Assembly (NCBI RefSeq): GCF_014203735.1
Contig: NZ_JACHJQ010000001.1
Span: forward strand, 607,269 to 671,268
Source: Actinophytocola algeriensis
GTDB taxonomy: Bacteria > Actinomycetota > Actinomycetes > Mycobacteriales > Pseudonocardiaceae
DNA length: 64,000 nucleotides
Reading direction: 5' to 3'
Part shown: piece by piece, positions 24,574 through 32,677 of the stretch
How the letters are laid out: each line of letters opens with the position of its first letter
Numbering within the stretch: position 1 is the stretch's first letter
The notes under the pieces: generated by a model
The model's database searches: none
What the model saw: the letters and a program-made list of their open reading frames with translations, nothing else
What the model was told of the DNA's origin: nothing
Made by a program: the position numbers and the translations under genes

Positions 24574-25431
24574 ATGGGACAGGTTGAGGACCAGATCACG
24601 CCCTTCCTCAAGGCACGCCGCGCCGCGCTCGACCCCGCCGCCCTCGGGCTGCCGAACGGGGTCGCGCGCAGGCGGGTCCTCGGCCTGCGGCGTGAGGAGG
24701 TCGCGCAGCTCGCGGGCATCTCCGTGGACTACTACACGCGCATCGAGCAGGGCAGGGCGCCCGCGATCTCCGACTCCGTCCTCGACGCCATCGCCAGAGC
24801 GCTGCGGCTGAGCCCTTCCGAGCACACCTACCTGCGCAACATCACGCTGCCCGGCCACCGCAACGGGGGTGGTGCGTGTGCGCGGGCCGACCGGCCGGTG
24901 GTGCGGCCGCAGATCCTGGAGCTGCTCCAGGCCATGGACGACAGCGTGCCCGCGATGGTCTACGGCCCCGGCATGGACATCCTCGCCTGGAACCGGCTCG
25001 CCAACCGGCTGGCGTTCGACTACGACGCGTTGCCCGAGGTCGACCTGAACGCGGGCAGGCTGGTGTTCCTGCGGCCGGAGGCCCGCGAGCTGTACCCGGA
25101 CTGGACGCGGATCGCCGAGGAGACGGTGTCCGCGCTGCGGGCCGAGATCGGCCACTTCCCCGGTCACGGCAGGCCGCATCAGGTGATGTGTGAGCTGCGG
25201 GACACCAGCGCGGACTTCCGCCGGTTCTGGGACGCGCAGGACGTGCTCGACCGCGACCACGGCAGCAAAAGGATCATGAACCCGGAGGTCGGTGAGCTGG
25301 TCGTCACATTCGAGGCGTTCACGATCCCCAATACCCCGGACCAGCGGCTGTGCACCTACACGGCGCGGAAGGATTCGGAAACGGAACACAAACTTCGTGA
25401 GCTGGCAACGAAAGTAGCCGTTCTCGCCTGA
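24574..25431 (+). CDS. XRE-family regulator with MmyB-like ligand-binding domain
   Basis: The start at ATG 24574 gives 285 aa. An N-terminal helix-turn-helix (LRREEVAQLAGISVDYYTRIEQG, with the typical RRR-x-GLRREE lead) is followed by the MmyB-like PAS-type sensor, recognisable by PAMVYGPGMDILAWNRLA and the terminal TIPNTPDQRLCTYTA. Such regulators in actinomycetes often control neighbouring dehydrogenases or transporters. It is divergent from the aldo/keto reductase (about 110 bases apart) and upstream of the Bcr/CflA-type pump, so either may be a target (inference). Confidence 0.9.
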   Translation: MGQVEDQITPFLKARRAALDPAALGLPNGVARRRVLGLRREEVAQLAGISVDYYTRIEQGRAPAISDSVLDAIARALRLSPSEHTYLRNITLPGHRNGGGACARADRPVVRPQILELLQAMDDSVPAMVYGPGMDILAWNRLANRLAFDYDALPEVDLNAGRLVFLRPEARELYPDWTRIAEETVSALRAEIGHFPGHGRPHQVMCELRDTSADFRRFWDAQDVLDRDHGSKRIMNPEVGELVVTFEAFTIPNTPDQRLCTYTARKDSETEHKLRELATKVAVLA

Positions 25432-25470
25432 CGGGGAACAAAGTCGGCGAACGCGGAGTTGCAGCAGACC

Positions 25471-26730
25471 ATGGAACAGGCCACTCTGCACAGTCCATCC
25501 AACGTGGACCGTTCGGGGCAGTCGGCAGAGTCGCCAACTGGAGCCGCGAGACTGAAGATCATCCTTGTTCTCGGCGCGCTCATCGCTCTCGGTCCCCTGA
25601 CCATCGACATGTACCTCCCCGCGCTGCCCGCACTCGGCGCGGACCTCATGGCCTCCGAGTCGGCGGTGCAGCTCACGCTCACCGGCACGCTCGTCGGCCT
25701 CGGGCTGGGCCAGCTCGTGATCGGCCCGCTCTCCGACGCGGTCGGCAGGCGCAGGCCGCTCATCGCGGGCACGGCGGTCCACATCGTCGCGTCACTGCTC
25801 GTGCTGGTCGCGCCGAACGTGCTGATCCTCGGCCTGCTGCGGACGCTCCAGGGTGTGGGCGCCGCGGCCGCCATGGTGGTCGCCATGGCCGTGGTCCGCG
25901 ACCTGTTCACCGGGCGCGCGGCGGCGACCATCCTGTCCCGCCTGATGCTGGTGATGGGTGCGGCCCCGATCCTCGCGCCGTCGATCGGCGCCGGGATCCT
26001 CCTGTCCGGCTCGTGGCGCGGGGTGTTCGCGGTGCTGGCGGCGCTCGGGGTGGCGCTGCTGCTCGTCGCGATCTTCCTGCTGAAGGAGACGCTGCCGCCG
26101 GAGCGCAGGCGCACCGGCGCGGTCCGGCCCGTGCTCGCCACCTACCGGATGCTGGTCACCGACAAGCAGTTCGTGGTGCTCGCGCTGGTCGCGGCGCTCG
26201 GCATGTCCGCGCTGTTCTCCTACGTGTCCGGTTCGTCCTTCGTGCTGCAGGACACCTTCGGGCTGTCCCAGCAGGAGTTCGGGCTCGTGTTCGCGATCGG
26301 CGCGGTGGCGCTGATCGGGGCGTCACAGCTGAACGTGGTCATGCTGAACCGCTTCACAGCACAGCAGATCGTGTTCGGGGCGCTGGCGGCAGCGGTCGGT
26401 TTCGGCGCGGTGCTGGTGGTGTTCGCGGCGTCCGGTTTCGGCGGTCTGCCCGGCTTCATGGTGCCGCTGCTGCTCCTGCTCGGTGCGGTCGGTTTCGTGC
26501 TCCCGAACGCACCCGCGCTGGCGCTGTCCCGCCACGGTGAGGCGGCGGGCACCGCGGCCGCACTGCTCGGCGCCGCCCAGTTCGGGCTGGGTGCGCTGAT
26601 CGCCCCGGTCGTCGGCGTGCTGGGCAACGACGGCCCGGCGATGGCGCTGACCATGACCGGCGGCGTGCTGGTCGCCTGGGTCGCGCTGGCCGCGACGATG
26701 GTCCGGCAGCGGGTGCTCGTCACCGCATAA
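25471..26730 (+). CDS. Bcr/CflA-type MFS drug efflux transporter
   Basis: The 419-aa protein (from ATG 25471, with GGAG upstream) has twelve hydrophobic segments. The first contains the LGPLTIDMYLPALP motif diagnostic of Bcr/CflA drug:H+ antiporters, followed by LGQLVIGPLSDAVGRRRPL (motif A). It should export small toxic compounds across the cell membrane. It begins 39 bases after the XRE gene in the same direction, consistent with an operon. A TTG at 25459 is a less likely start. Confidence 0.92.
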   Translation: MEQATLHSPSNVDRSGQSAESPTGAARLKIILVLGALIALGPLTIDMYLPALPALGADLMASESAVQLTLTGTLVGLGLGQLVIGPLSDAVGRRRPLIAGTAVHIVASLLVLVAPNVLILGLLRTLQGVGAAAAMVVAMAVVRDLFTGRAAATILSRLMLVMGAAPILAPSIGAGILLSGSWRGVFAVLAALGVALLLVAIFLLKETLPPERRRTGAVRPVLATYRMLVTDKQFVVLALVAALGMSALFSYVSGSSFVLQDTFGLSQQEFGLVFAIGAVALIGASQLNVVMLNRFTAQQIVFGALAAAVGFGAVLVVFAASGFGGLPGFMVPLLLLLGAVGFVLPNAPALALSRHGEAAGTAAALLGAAQFGLGALIAPVVGVLGNDGPAMALTMTGGVLVAWVALAATMVRQRVLVTA

Positions 26731-26739
26731 GCTGGGTGT

Positions 26740-27519
26740 ATGCCCGAGGGTGACACCGTCCACGCCACAGCCCACCGGCTGACCGAGGCGCTGGGCGGTG
26801 TCACCCTCGTGCGCGCCGACCTGCGCCACCCCCGGTTGTCCACTGTGGACCTGACGGGCCGGGTGTTCGACCGGGCCGTGTCCGTCGGCAAGCACCTCTT
26901 CCTGCGCTTCGGCGGCGAGTTGAGCCTGCACTGCCACCTCGGCATGGACGGCTCCTGGCGGGTGTACTCCGGCCGCGCGCCGATCACCCACCAGACCCGT
27001 GCGGTGCTCGGCGTCCCCGGCAGGACCGCCGTCGGCAACCTGTTGCTGGAGATGGCGCTGCTGTCCACTCCGGACGAACACCGGCTCGTCGACCACCTCG
27101 GCCCGGACCTGCTCGCACCCGGCTGGTCCGACGAGCACCAGGCCGAGGCCGTCCGCCGCCTGACCGCCGACCCGGCCCGCGAGCTGGGCGCGGCGCTGCT
27201 GGACCAGCGGGTGATGGCCGGGGTCGGCAACGTCTACAAGGTCGAGCTGTGCTTCCTGCTCCGGGTCACACCGTGGACCCCGGTGTCCGAAGTGGACGCG
27301 GAGAAGGTCGTCCGGTGGGCGCGGAAGCTGTTGCTGCGCAACGCCTTGAACCCCATCCGCAACACGACCGGCGACCCGCGCCGCGGCCGGTCGCTGTGGG
27401 TGTACGGTCGCAGGCGGCAGGGCTGCCTGCGCTGCGGCGGCCCGGTGGTCTACACCCCCAACGGCGACCGCGTCAGCTACCACTGCCCCCGCTGCCAGCA
27501 GGGTCCCGGTCCGTCCTAG
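26740..27519 (+). CDS. nei: Fpg/Nei-family DNA glycosylase/AP lyase (endonuclease VIII type)
   Basis: The mature N-terminus P2-E3 (MPEGDTVHATAHRL) is the Nei-type catalytic proline/glutamate, and the H2TH region (LDQRVMAGVGNVYKVELCF) is present. The C-terminus has a zinc finger of the form CLRCGG ... YHCPRCQ. It excises oxidised pyrimidines and nicks the abasic site. The 259-aa length is normal. The 3' end overlaps the convergent methyltransferase gene by 47 bases. Confidence 0.92.
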   Translation: MPEGDTVHATAHRLTEALGGVTLVRADLRHPRLSTVDLTGRVFDRAVSVGKHLFLRFGGELSLHCHLGMDGSWRVYSGRAPITHQTRAVLGVPGRTAVGNLLLEMALLSTPDEHRLVDHLGPDLLAPGWSDEHQAEAVRRLTADPARELGAALLDQRVMAGVGNVYKVELCFLLRVTPWTPVSEVDAEKVVRWARKLLLRNALNPIRNTTGDPRRGRSLWVYGRRRQGCLRCGGPVVYTPNGDRVSYHCPRCQQGPGPS

Positions 27520-28111
27520 CGCGGAACAGCACGGCGCCGCCGTCGCCTTCCGGCACGAACTCCTCGTGCTCCACGGTGAACCCGGCCTCGGTCAGCCATG
27601 CCCGGTTGGTGTCGGCGTCCGCGTGGCTCCACCACATGGCCGCGCCGCCGCCGAGCCAGTTCTCGTCGACGCCGGTCCACGCGCCGTGCCCCATGGTGCA
27701 GAGGAACCAGCCGCCGGGCCGCAGCCACCGCGCGATCCGCGCCAGCAGTGGCGGCTGCTCGGCGAGCGGCAGGTGGATGAGCAGGTAGAACGACGTCACC
27801 GCGTCGACCGACCCGGCCGGGAAGTCGACCTCGGACACGTCCGCGCACACGAACTCCGCGCCCGGGACCAGCTCGCGCGCCCGCCGGACCTGCACCTCGC
27901 TGAAGTCCACCCCGGTGACGCGGTGACCGGCGTCCGCGAAGGAGGACGCCACCGGCAGGCCGCACCCGCTGCCGAGGTCCACGACCCTGCTGCCCGGCGT
28001 GAGCCCGCCGAGGAGGCCGGTGAGCCACGGCCGGTACTTCGTGCCGGTCGGGTAGGCCTGTTCGTAGGCGTGGGACAGCACGTCGTAGCCGCGGCGGACG
28101 ACATCCTTCAT
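27473..28111 (-). CDS. Class I SAM-dependent methyltransferase
   Basis: The 212-aa protein has VVDLGSGCGLPVA as SAM motif I (about 40-52), VTGVDFSEVQV and a WLRPGGWFLCT motif post-III. The substrate is unknown. Its ATG lies one base after the stop of the DUF742 gene, so the two form a tight operon, an unusual partner for a DUF742 protein. The 3' end overlaps the nei gene by 47 bases on the opposite strand. Confidence 0.85.
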   Translation of the reverse strand: MKDVVRRGYDVLSHAYEQAYPTGTKYRPWLTGLLGGLTPGSRVVDLGSGCGLPVASSFADAGHRVTGVDFSEVQVRRARELVPGAEFVCADVSEVDFPAGSVDAVTSFYLLIHLPLAEQPPLLARIARWLRPGGWFLCTMGHGAWTGVDENWLGGGAAMWWSHADADTNRAWLTEAGFTVEHEEFVPEGDGGAVLFRARTDRDPAGSGGSGS

Positions 28112-28112
28112 G

Positions 28113-28790
28113 TCAGAGATTCTTCAGACCCGCCGCGACCCGGTAAAGGAGGTCCAGGGTCGGCTTGTCCTCGGCCGTCTCGTGGACGTGCAGCAGGCCG
28201 AGGTCCACGACGTCCGCGATCAGGACGCGGGCCGCGCCCAACGGCAGCCCCAGGTGGGCCGACACCTCGGCGGTCGAGTGCGGGGTCCGGCACAGGTCGT
28301 AGATGGCCCGCAGGTCGTCGCGCAGGCCTGCGCGGTCGCGGCCGCGGGACAGGGCCGTCGACAGCAGTGTCTCCAGTTCGAGGCGGTAGTTCACGTGCGT
28401 GCGCCCGCCGGTGCGCGTGTACGGCCGGACCAGCTGCTTCGGGCTGCTCGCCTCCATAGACAGCGCCTCCGCCGACAGTGGTGCCGGCTCTTTCGGCTCC
28501 GGCCACGGGCCCGCGTCGGCCAGCGGCGACACGAGGTCGGGTGCGGGGGTCGGCGGCGGGGCCAGGGGGAGGAGCTTCTTCGCCTTCTTGTCGCGGCGGC
28601 CCAGCGACTTGCGGCCCGCCGGGACCACGGAGCGTGGGCCGATCGGCAGGATCGCCGGAGTGGGCGGGGGCAACGTGCCGCTCACGGCGCCGTCCGGTTC
28701 CGGGGCGGGTGGCGGCGTCTCGTCGGGTGGTCTCGGACGGAAGTCGTTCGCTTCCCACTCCTGGTAGTTGCCCCAGCCGCCGTAGTACAA
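28113..28790 (-). CDS. Orphan DUF742 (CvnC-like) protein
   Basis: The 225-aa protein starts at TTG 28790 (YYGGWGNYQEWEAND...). A Pro-rich linker covers about residues 17-110. The last 110 residues match DUF742: RPYTRTGGRTHVNYRLELETLLS, then the winged-helix-like LGLPLGAARVLIADVVDLGLL. DUF742 proteins are normally the third gene of conservons, beside roadblock and GTPase genes; here neither is nearby, and the partner is a methyltransferase. A clear promoter lies upstream. A true conservon is present elsewhere in the window, at 50531-53444. Confidence 0.85.
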   Translation of the reverse strand: MYYGGWGNYQEWEANDFRPRPPDETPPPAPEPDGAVSGTLPPPTPAILPIGPRSVVPAGRKSLGRRDKKAKKLLPLAPPPTPAPDLVSPLADAGPWPEPKEPAPLSAEALSMEASSPKQLVRPYTRTGGRTHVNYRLELETLLSTALSRGRDRAGLRDDLRAIYDLCRTPHSTAEVSAHLGLPLGAARVLIADVVDLGLLHVHETAEDKPTLDLLYRVAAGLKNL

Positions 28791-28826
28791 GCCTGCTCAC
28801 CACCACTGGTCGGCCTAGGTGGGCGG

Positions 28827-28856
28827 ATATTACGTCGATTTCACATCGCCCGGCAA
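28827..28856 (-). promoter_or_regulatory. Promoter of the DUF742-methyltransferase operon
   Basis: On the minus strand a -35 TTGCCG (28856-28851) and a -10 TAATAT (28832-28827) are separated by 18 bases, placing transcription start about 30 bases before the TTG start. Confidence 0.5.
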
Positions 28857-28913
28857 GGGTCTTCCAGCCCGGAGGGGAGGGGTGGCGGAGAGGTGCCCGC
28901 GGTAAATCAGGTG

Positions 28914-28931
28914 TTGACTTGGGGTAGTCAA
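28914..28931. promoter_or_regulatory. Inverted repeat over the -35 region of the deoR/PTS operon
   Basis: TTGACT and AGTCAA form a perfect 6-bp inverted repeat with a 6-base spacer. TTGACT doubles as a good -35, with a TAAACA -10 candidate 18 bases on. This is a plausible site for the DeoR repressor encoded just downstream. Confidence 0.5.
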
Positions 28932-28977
28932 ACCAGGTAAACACAACGATACAAAGATGAAACGGTGGTAAATCCAC

Positions 28978-29739
28978 ATGTACGCAGAAGAGCGGCAGCA
29001 GCACATCGTGGACCGGGCCCGGCGCGAGGGGCGGGTCGACGTCGCCGACCTCGCGTCCGAACTGGCCGTGACCGGCGAGACGATCCGGCGTGACCTGTCC
29101 GTCCTCGAGCGTCATGGCCTGCTCCGCCGCGTACATGGTGGCGCGATCCCCGTCGAACGGCTCGGCTTCGAGCCGGCGCTGGCCGCCCGCGACGCGGTGC
29201 TGGGCGCGGAGAAGGACCGGATCGCGAAGGCCGCCCTGGCCGAGGTCCCCGAGGAGGGCTCGATCCTCCTCGACGCGGGCACCACCACCGCCAGGCTCGC
29301 CGAGATCCTGCCCGTGGACCGGCAGCTCACGGTCCTCACCAACGCGCTGCCCATCGCGCTCTCGCTCGCGGGCCGCGCGAACTTCAACGTCCTGTTCATC
29401 GGTGGCCGCGTCCGCTCGCGCACGCTCGCCTGCGTCGACCCGTGGGCCATGGAGGCACTCGCGCAGTCCTATGTGGACGTCGCGTTCCTCGCGACCAACG
29501 GGATGTCCGTCCAACGTGGTCTCACCACGCCTGACCAGGCGGAAGCCGCCGTGAAGAAGGCCATGGTGGCCGCCGCGCGCCGGACGGTCCTGCTCGCGGA
29601 CCACACCAAGCTGTCCTCCGACCACCTCGCGCGCTTCGCCGAGCTGTCGGACATCGACATGTTCATCACCGACAGCGGCCTCGACCCGCAGACCGCGGCC
29701 GAGATCGAGGGGCAGGGACCGAGGGTGATCCGCACATGA
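28978..29739 (+). CDS. DeoR-family regulator of the hexitol PTS operon
   Basis: The 253-aa protein opens with a DeoR helix-turn-helix (RREGRVDVADLASELAVTGETIRRDLSVLE, then HGGAIP) and continues with the ISOCOT-like sugar-phosphate sensor (ILLDAGTTTARLAE; LLADHTKL). DeoR/FruR/GlpR regulators repress sugar operons until a phosphorylated intermediate binds. It is the first gene of the PTS operon, divergent from DUF742, with an inverted repeat at its promoter suggesting autoregulation. The inducer is unknown. Confidence 0.92.
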   Translation: MYAEERQQHIVDRARREGRVDVADLASELAVTGETIRRDLSVLERHGLLRRVHGGAIPVERLGFEPALAARDAVLGAEKDRIAKAALAEVPEEGSILLDAGTTTARLAEILPVDRQLTVLTNALPIALSLAGRANFNVLFIGGRVRSRTLACVDPWAMEALAQSYVDVAFLATNGMSVQRGLTTPDQAEAAVKKAMVAAARRTVLLADHTKLSSDHLARFAELSDIDMFITDSGLDPQTAAEIEGQGPRVIRT

Positions 29740-29782
29740 ACCTTTTCGCCGAGCACGAGCGTGGTCGGAGAGTGACCAGCGC

Positions 29783-30760
29783 ATGATCCTGACGCTCACC
29801 TTGAACCCCAGCCTGGACCGCACCATCGAGGTCCCGGAGCTGGTTCGCGGTGCGATGGTCCGGGCGAGCGGCACCCGCCTCGACCCGGGTGGCAAGGGCG
29901 TCAACGTCGCCCGTGCCCTCGCCGCGCACAAGCTGCCGACCTGCGCGGTCGTCCCCCGTGGCGGGCCGGAAGGCAGGCAGCTCTGTGAACTCCTCGAAGA
30001 AGAGGGCATCGACGTGTGTGCGGTGCCGGTCACCGGGCACACGCGGTCCAACGTGAGCCTGGTCGAGCCGGACGGCGAGGTCACCAAGATCAACGAGCCC
30101 GGCGGCGAGCTGGTGCGCGACGACATGGAGCGCATCGTGAAGGCGGTGCTGGACACCGCGGTGGCCGCCGACTGGGTGGTCGCGAGCGGCAGCCTCCCGC
30201 CCGGCGTCCCGGACACGTTCTACCGCGACCTCGGCGCCCGGCTGACCGAGCGCGGCATCCGGTTCGTCGTCGACACGTCCGGGCCCGCGCTCACCGCGGC
30301 GCTCGCGGCGCGGCCGACGCTCGTGAAGCCGAACCGGGAGGAGCTGGCCGAGTCGGTCGGGTTCGGGATCGACACGCTCGCCGATGTGGTCCGGGCCGCG
30401 GAAGTGTTGCGTGGCAAGGGGGCGGAGACGGTGCTCGCCAGCCTCGGCGCCGACGGGGCGGTGCTGGTGGACGGGCAAGGGGTGCGTTACGGCGAGTCGC
30501 CGGTCGACCGCGGCCGCAGTGCGGTCGGTGCGGGCGACGCGATGCTCGCCGGGTATCTGGCCGGTGGGGTGACCGGCGGGGATGCCCTCGTCGAGGCGTT
30601 GTCGTGGGGTGCGGCCGCGGTCCGGTTGCCGGGCAGCCGGATGCCGGGCCCCGGCGACGTGGACCGCGACTCCGTCCGGGTCCACGCCTCGGCTGACCTC
30701 TCACGTGCCCTCGACGGAGGGCAGCACACTGCGCAGCAGAAACTGGAGCGGATTCAATGA
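29783..30760 (+). CDS. PfkB-family sugar-phosphate kinase (1-phosphofructokinase/tagatose-6-P kinase type)
   Basis: The 325-aa protein starts MILTLTLNPSLDRTIEVPEL, characteristic of FruK/LacC. It has GGKGVNVARAL near residue 36 and the C-terminal PfkB signature GRSAVGAGDAMLAGYL with the catalytic Asp in GAGD. It should phosphorylate a ketose phosphate to the bisphosphate. Beside a mannitol-type PTS and an MDR dehydrogenase, tagatose-6-P or fructose-6-P is as likely a substrate as fructose-1-P. Its stop overlaps the EIICB start (ATGA). Confidence 0.88.
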   Translation: MILTLTLNPSLDRTIEVPELVRGAMVRASGTRLDPGGKGVNVARALAAHKLPTCAVVPRGGPEGRQLCELLEEEGIDVCAVPVTGHTRSNVSLVEPDGEVTKINEPGGELVRDDMERIVKAVLDTAVAADWVVASGSLPPGVPDTFYRDLGARLTERGIRFVVDTSGPALTAALAARPTLVKPNREELAESVGFGIDTLADVVRAAEVLRGKGAETVLASLGADGAVLVDGQGVRYGESPVDRGRSAVGAGDAMLAGYLAGGVTGGDALVEALSWGAAAVRLPGSRMPGPGDVDRDSVRVHASADLSRALDGGQHTAQQKLERIQ

Positions 30761-32235
30761 CGACTGACGTCTCCCAGCTGAAACACTTACAGGGCAACGG
30801 GGTCCGCGCCCGGATCCAACGTTTCGGCGGCAACCTGGCCGGCATGATCATGCCCAACATCGGCGCGTTCATCGCGTGGGGCCTGATCACCGCGCTGTTC
30901 ATCCCGACCGGCTGGCTCCCGAACGCGACGCTCGCCGAACTGGTCGACCCGACGATCAAGTTCCTGCTGCCGATCCTCATCGGCTACACCGGCGGCCGCA
31001 TGGTCCACGGCCAGCGCGGCGCGGTGGTCGGCGCGATCGCCACCATGGGTGTGATCGTCGGCGCGGACGTGCCGATGTTCCTCGGCGCCATGATCATCGG
31101 CCCGCTCGCGGCACTGCTGATGAAGTGGTTCGACCGCGCGCTGGAAGGCAAGATCAAGTCCGGCTTCGAGATGCTGGTCAACAACTTCTCGGCGGGCATC
31201 CTCGGTGGTGCGATGGCACTGCTCGGCCTGGTCGGCATCGGCCCGATCGTCGAGGCGCTCACCAACGGGGCCAGCAACGTCGTCGACTTCCTCGTCGACA
31301 ACAGCCTGCTGCCGCTCGTGTCGATCGTCGTCGAGCCCGCGAAGGCGTTGTTCCTCAACAACGCCATCAACCACGGCGTGTTCGGCCCGCTGGGCCTGGA
31401 GCAGGCGCGGGAGACCGGCCAGTCGATCCTGTACATGATCGAGACCAACCCCGGCCCCGGACTCGGCATCCTGGTCGCGTTCTGGCTGTTCGGACCGCGC
31501 AAGACCCGGCCGACCGCCCCCGGCGCGATCATCATCCACTTCTTCGGCGGCATCCACGAGATCTACTTCCCGTACCTGCTGATGAAGCCGAAGCTGATCC
31601 TGGCCGCGATCGCCGGCGGCATGGCCGGTGTCGGCACCGCGCTGGTGACCAACTCCGGTCTCGTCGCACCGCCCGCGCCGGGCAGCATCTTCGCCTACAT
31701 GGCGGTCACGCCGCGCGGTGGTCACCTGAGCGTCCTGCTCAGCATCGCCGTCGCCACGGCCGTCTCGTTCATCGTCGCGGCGGTGCTGATGAAGTTCGGC
31801 CGCGGCGCAGACGCCGACGACACGTCGGCCCCGGATCCGTCGGCGGCCGCCGCCCCGGCCGCCGACGCCCCACCCCCGCTGGACGACGCCCCGGCTTCGG
31901 CACAGGGCAACGGAGCCACCACGACCCGGCCCGTCATCTCGGGCAGCGATGTCAAGAGCATCGTGGTCGCCTGCGACGCGGGCATGGGGTCCAGCGTGAT
32001 GCTGGCGTCCCAGATGCGGACCCGGCTCAAGCCGTACGGCGTGACCGTGGAACACGTCGCGGTCAACGACATCCCGGCCGGGGCGCGGCTCGTGCTCACG
32101 CACGCCGACCTCGCCGACCGGGCCCGCTCGACCGTGCCGCACGCGGTGGTCGTGGAGTTCCGGATGTTCCTGGGCGACCCGGCGTTCGACCGGCTGGAGA
32201 ACGCGATCAAGGAAGGCGGCGAGATCCGTGGCTGA
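30757..32235 (+). CDS. mtlA: PTS mannitol/hexitol-type EIICB permease
   Basis: The 492-aa protein has a membrane EIIC domain (about 1-345) close to MtlA: FGGNLAGMIMPNIGAFIAWGL, GGRMVHGQRGAVVGAI and the signature GGIHEIYFPYLLMKP. An Ala/Pro/Asp linker (about 350-390) leads to an EIIB domain with the phospho-cysteine in VACDAGMGSSVM. It imports and phosphorylates a hexitol. The EIIA is a separate gene (E. coli MtlA carries it fused). The symbol follows homology; the actual substrate could be another hexitol. Confidence 0.9.
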   Translation: MTTDVSQLKHLQGNGVRARIQRFGGNLAGMIMPNIGAFIAWGLITALFIPTGWLPNATLAELVDPTIKFLLPILIGYTGGRMVHGQRGAVVGAIATMGVIVGADVPMFLGAMIIGPLAALLMKWFDRALEGKIKSGFEMLVNNFSAGILGGAMALLGLVGIGPIVEALTNGASNVVDFLVDNSLLPLVSIVVEPAKALFLNNAINHGVFGPLGLEQARETGQSILYMIETNPGPGLGILVAFWLFGPRKTRPTAPGAIIIHFFGGIHEIYFPYLLMKPKLILAAIAGGMAGVGTALVTNSGLVAPPAPGSIFAYMAVTPRGGHLSVLLSIAVATAVSFIVAAVLMKFGRGADADDTSAPDPSAAAAPAADAPPPLDDAPASAQGNGATTTRPVISGSDVKSIVVACDAGMGSSVMLASQMRTRLKPYGVTVEHVAVNDIPAGARLVLTHADLADRARSTVPHAVVVEFRMFLGDPAFDRLENAIKEGGEIRG

Positions 32236-32674
32236 GTCGACGGTCCTCCCGAAGGAGGGCATCCGCCTCGGCCTGGCGGCCGCCGACAAGTGGGACGCGA
32301 TCCGCCAGTGCGGCGCCGTGCTCGTCGAGCTCGGCGCGGTCGAGGACGGCTACCCGGACACCATGCTGGAACGCGAGAAGTCCGTGTCGACGTTCATCGG
32401 CGAGGGCGTCGCGATCCCGCACGGCACCGACGAGAGCCGCGCACTGGTGCGCCGCACCACGCTCGGGGTGCTGCAGTTCCCCGGAGGGGTGGACTGGGAC
32501 GGCCAGACCGTCACGATCTGCGTCGCGATCGCCGCGAAGGGCGACGAGCACGTGACCGTGCTGTCGGCCCTCGCGCAGATCCTCATGGATCCCGCGCAGG
32601 CCGAGCAGCTGCGCGGCTCGGCGAGTGTCGACGCGGTCCACGACCTGCTCGCATCAATAGGGAAGGACCTGTAA
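32228..32674 (+). CDS. mtlF: PTS EIIA component, mannitol/fructose type
   Basis: The 148-aa protein matches the EIIA-Mtl/Fru fold (PF00359 type): KWDAIRQCGAVLVELGAV, MLEREKSVSTFIGEGVAIPHGT with the phosphorylated histidine in IPHGT, and the C-terminal LSALAQILMDP. It passes phosphate from HPr to the EIIB cysteine. The GTG start overlaps the end of the EIICB gene by 8 bases. Confidence 0.92.
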   Translation: MAESTVLPKEGIRLGLAAADKWDAIRQCGAVLVELGAVEDGYPDTMLEREKSVSTFIGEGVAIPHGTDESRALVRRTTLGVLQFPGGVDWDGQTVTICVAIAAKGDEHVTVLSALAQILMDPAQAEQLRGSASVDAVHDLLASIGKDL

Positions 32675-32677
32675 CCC

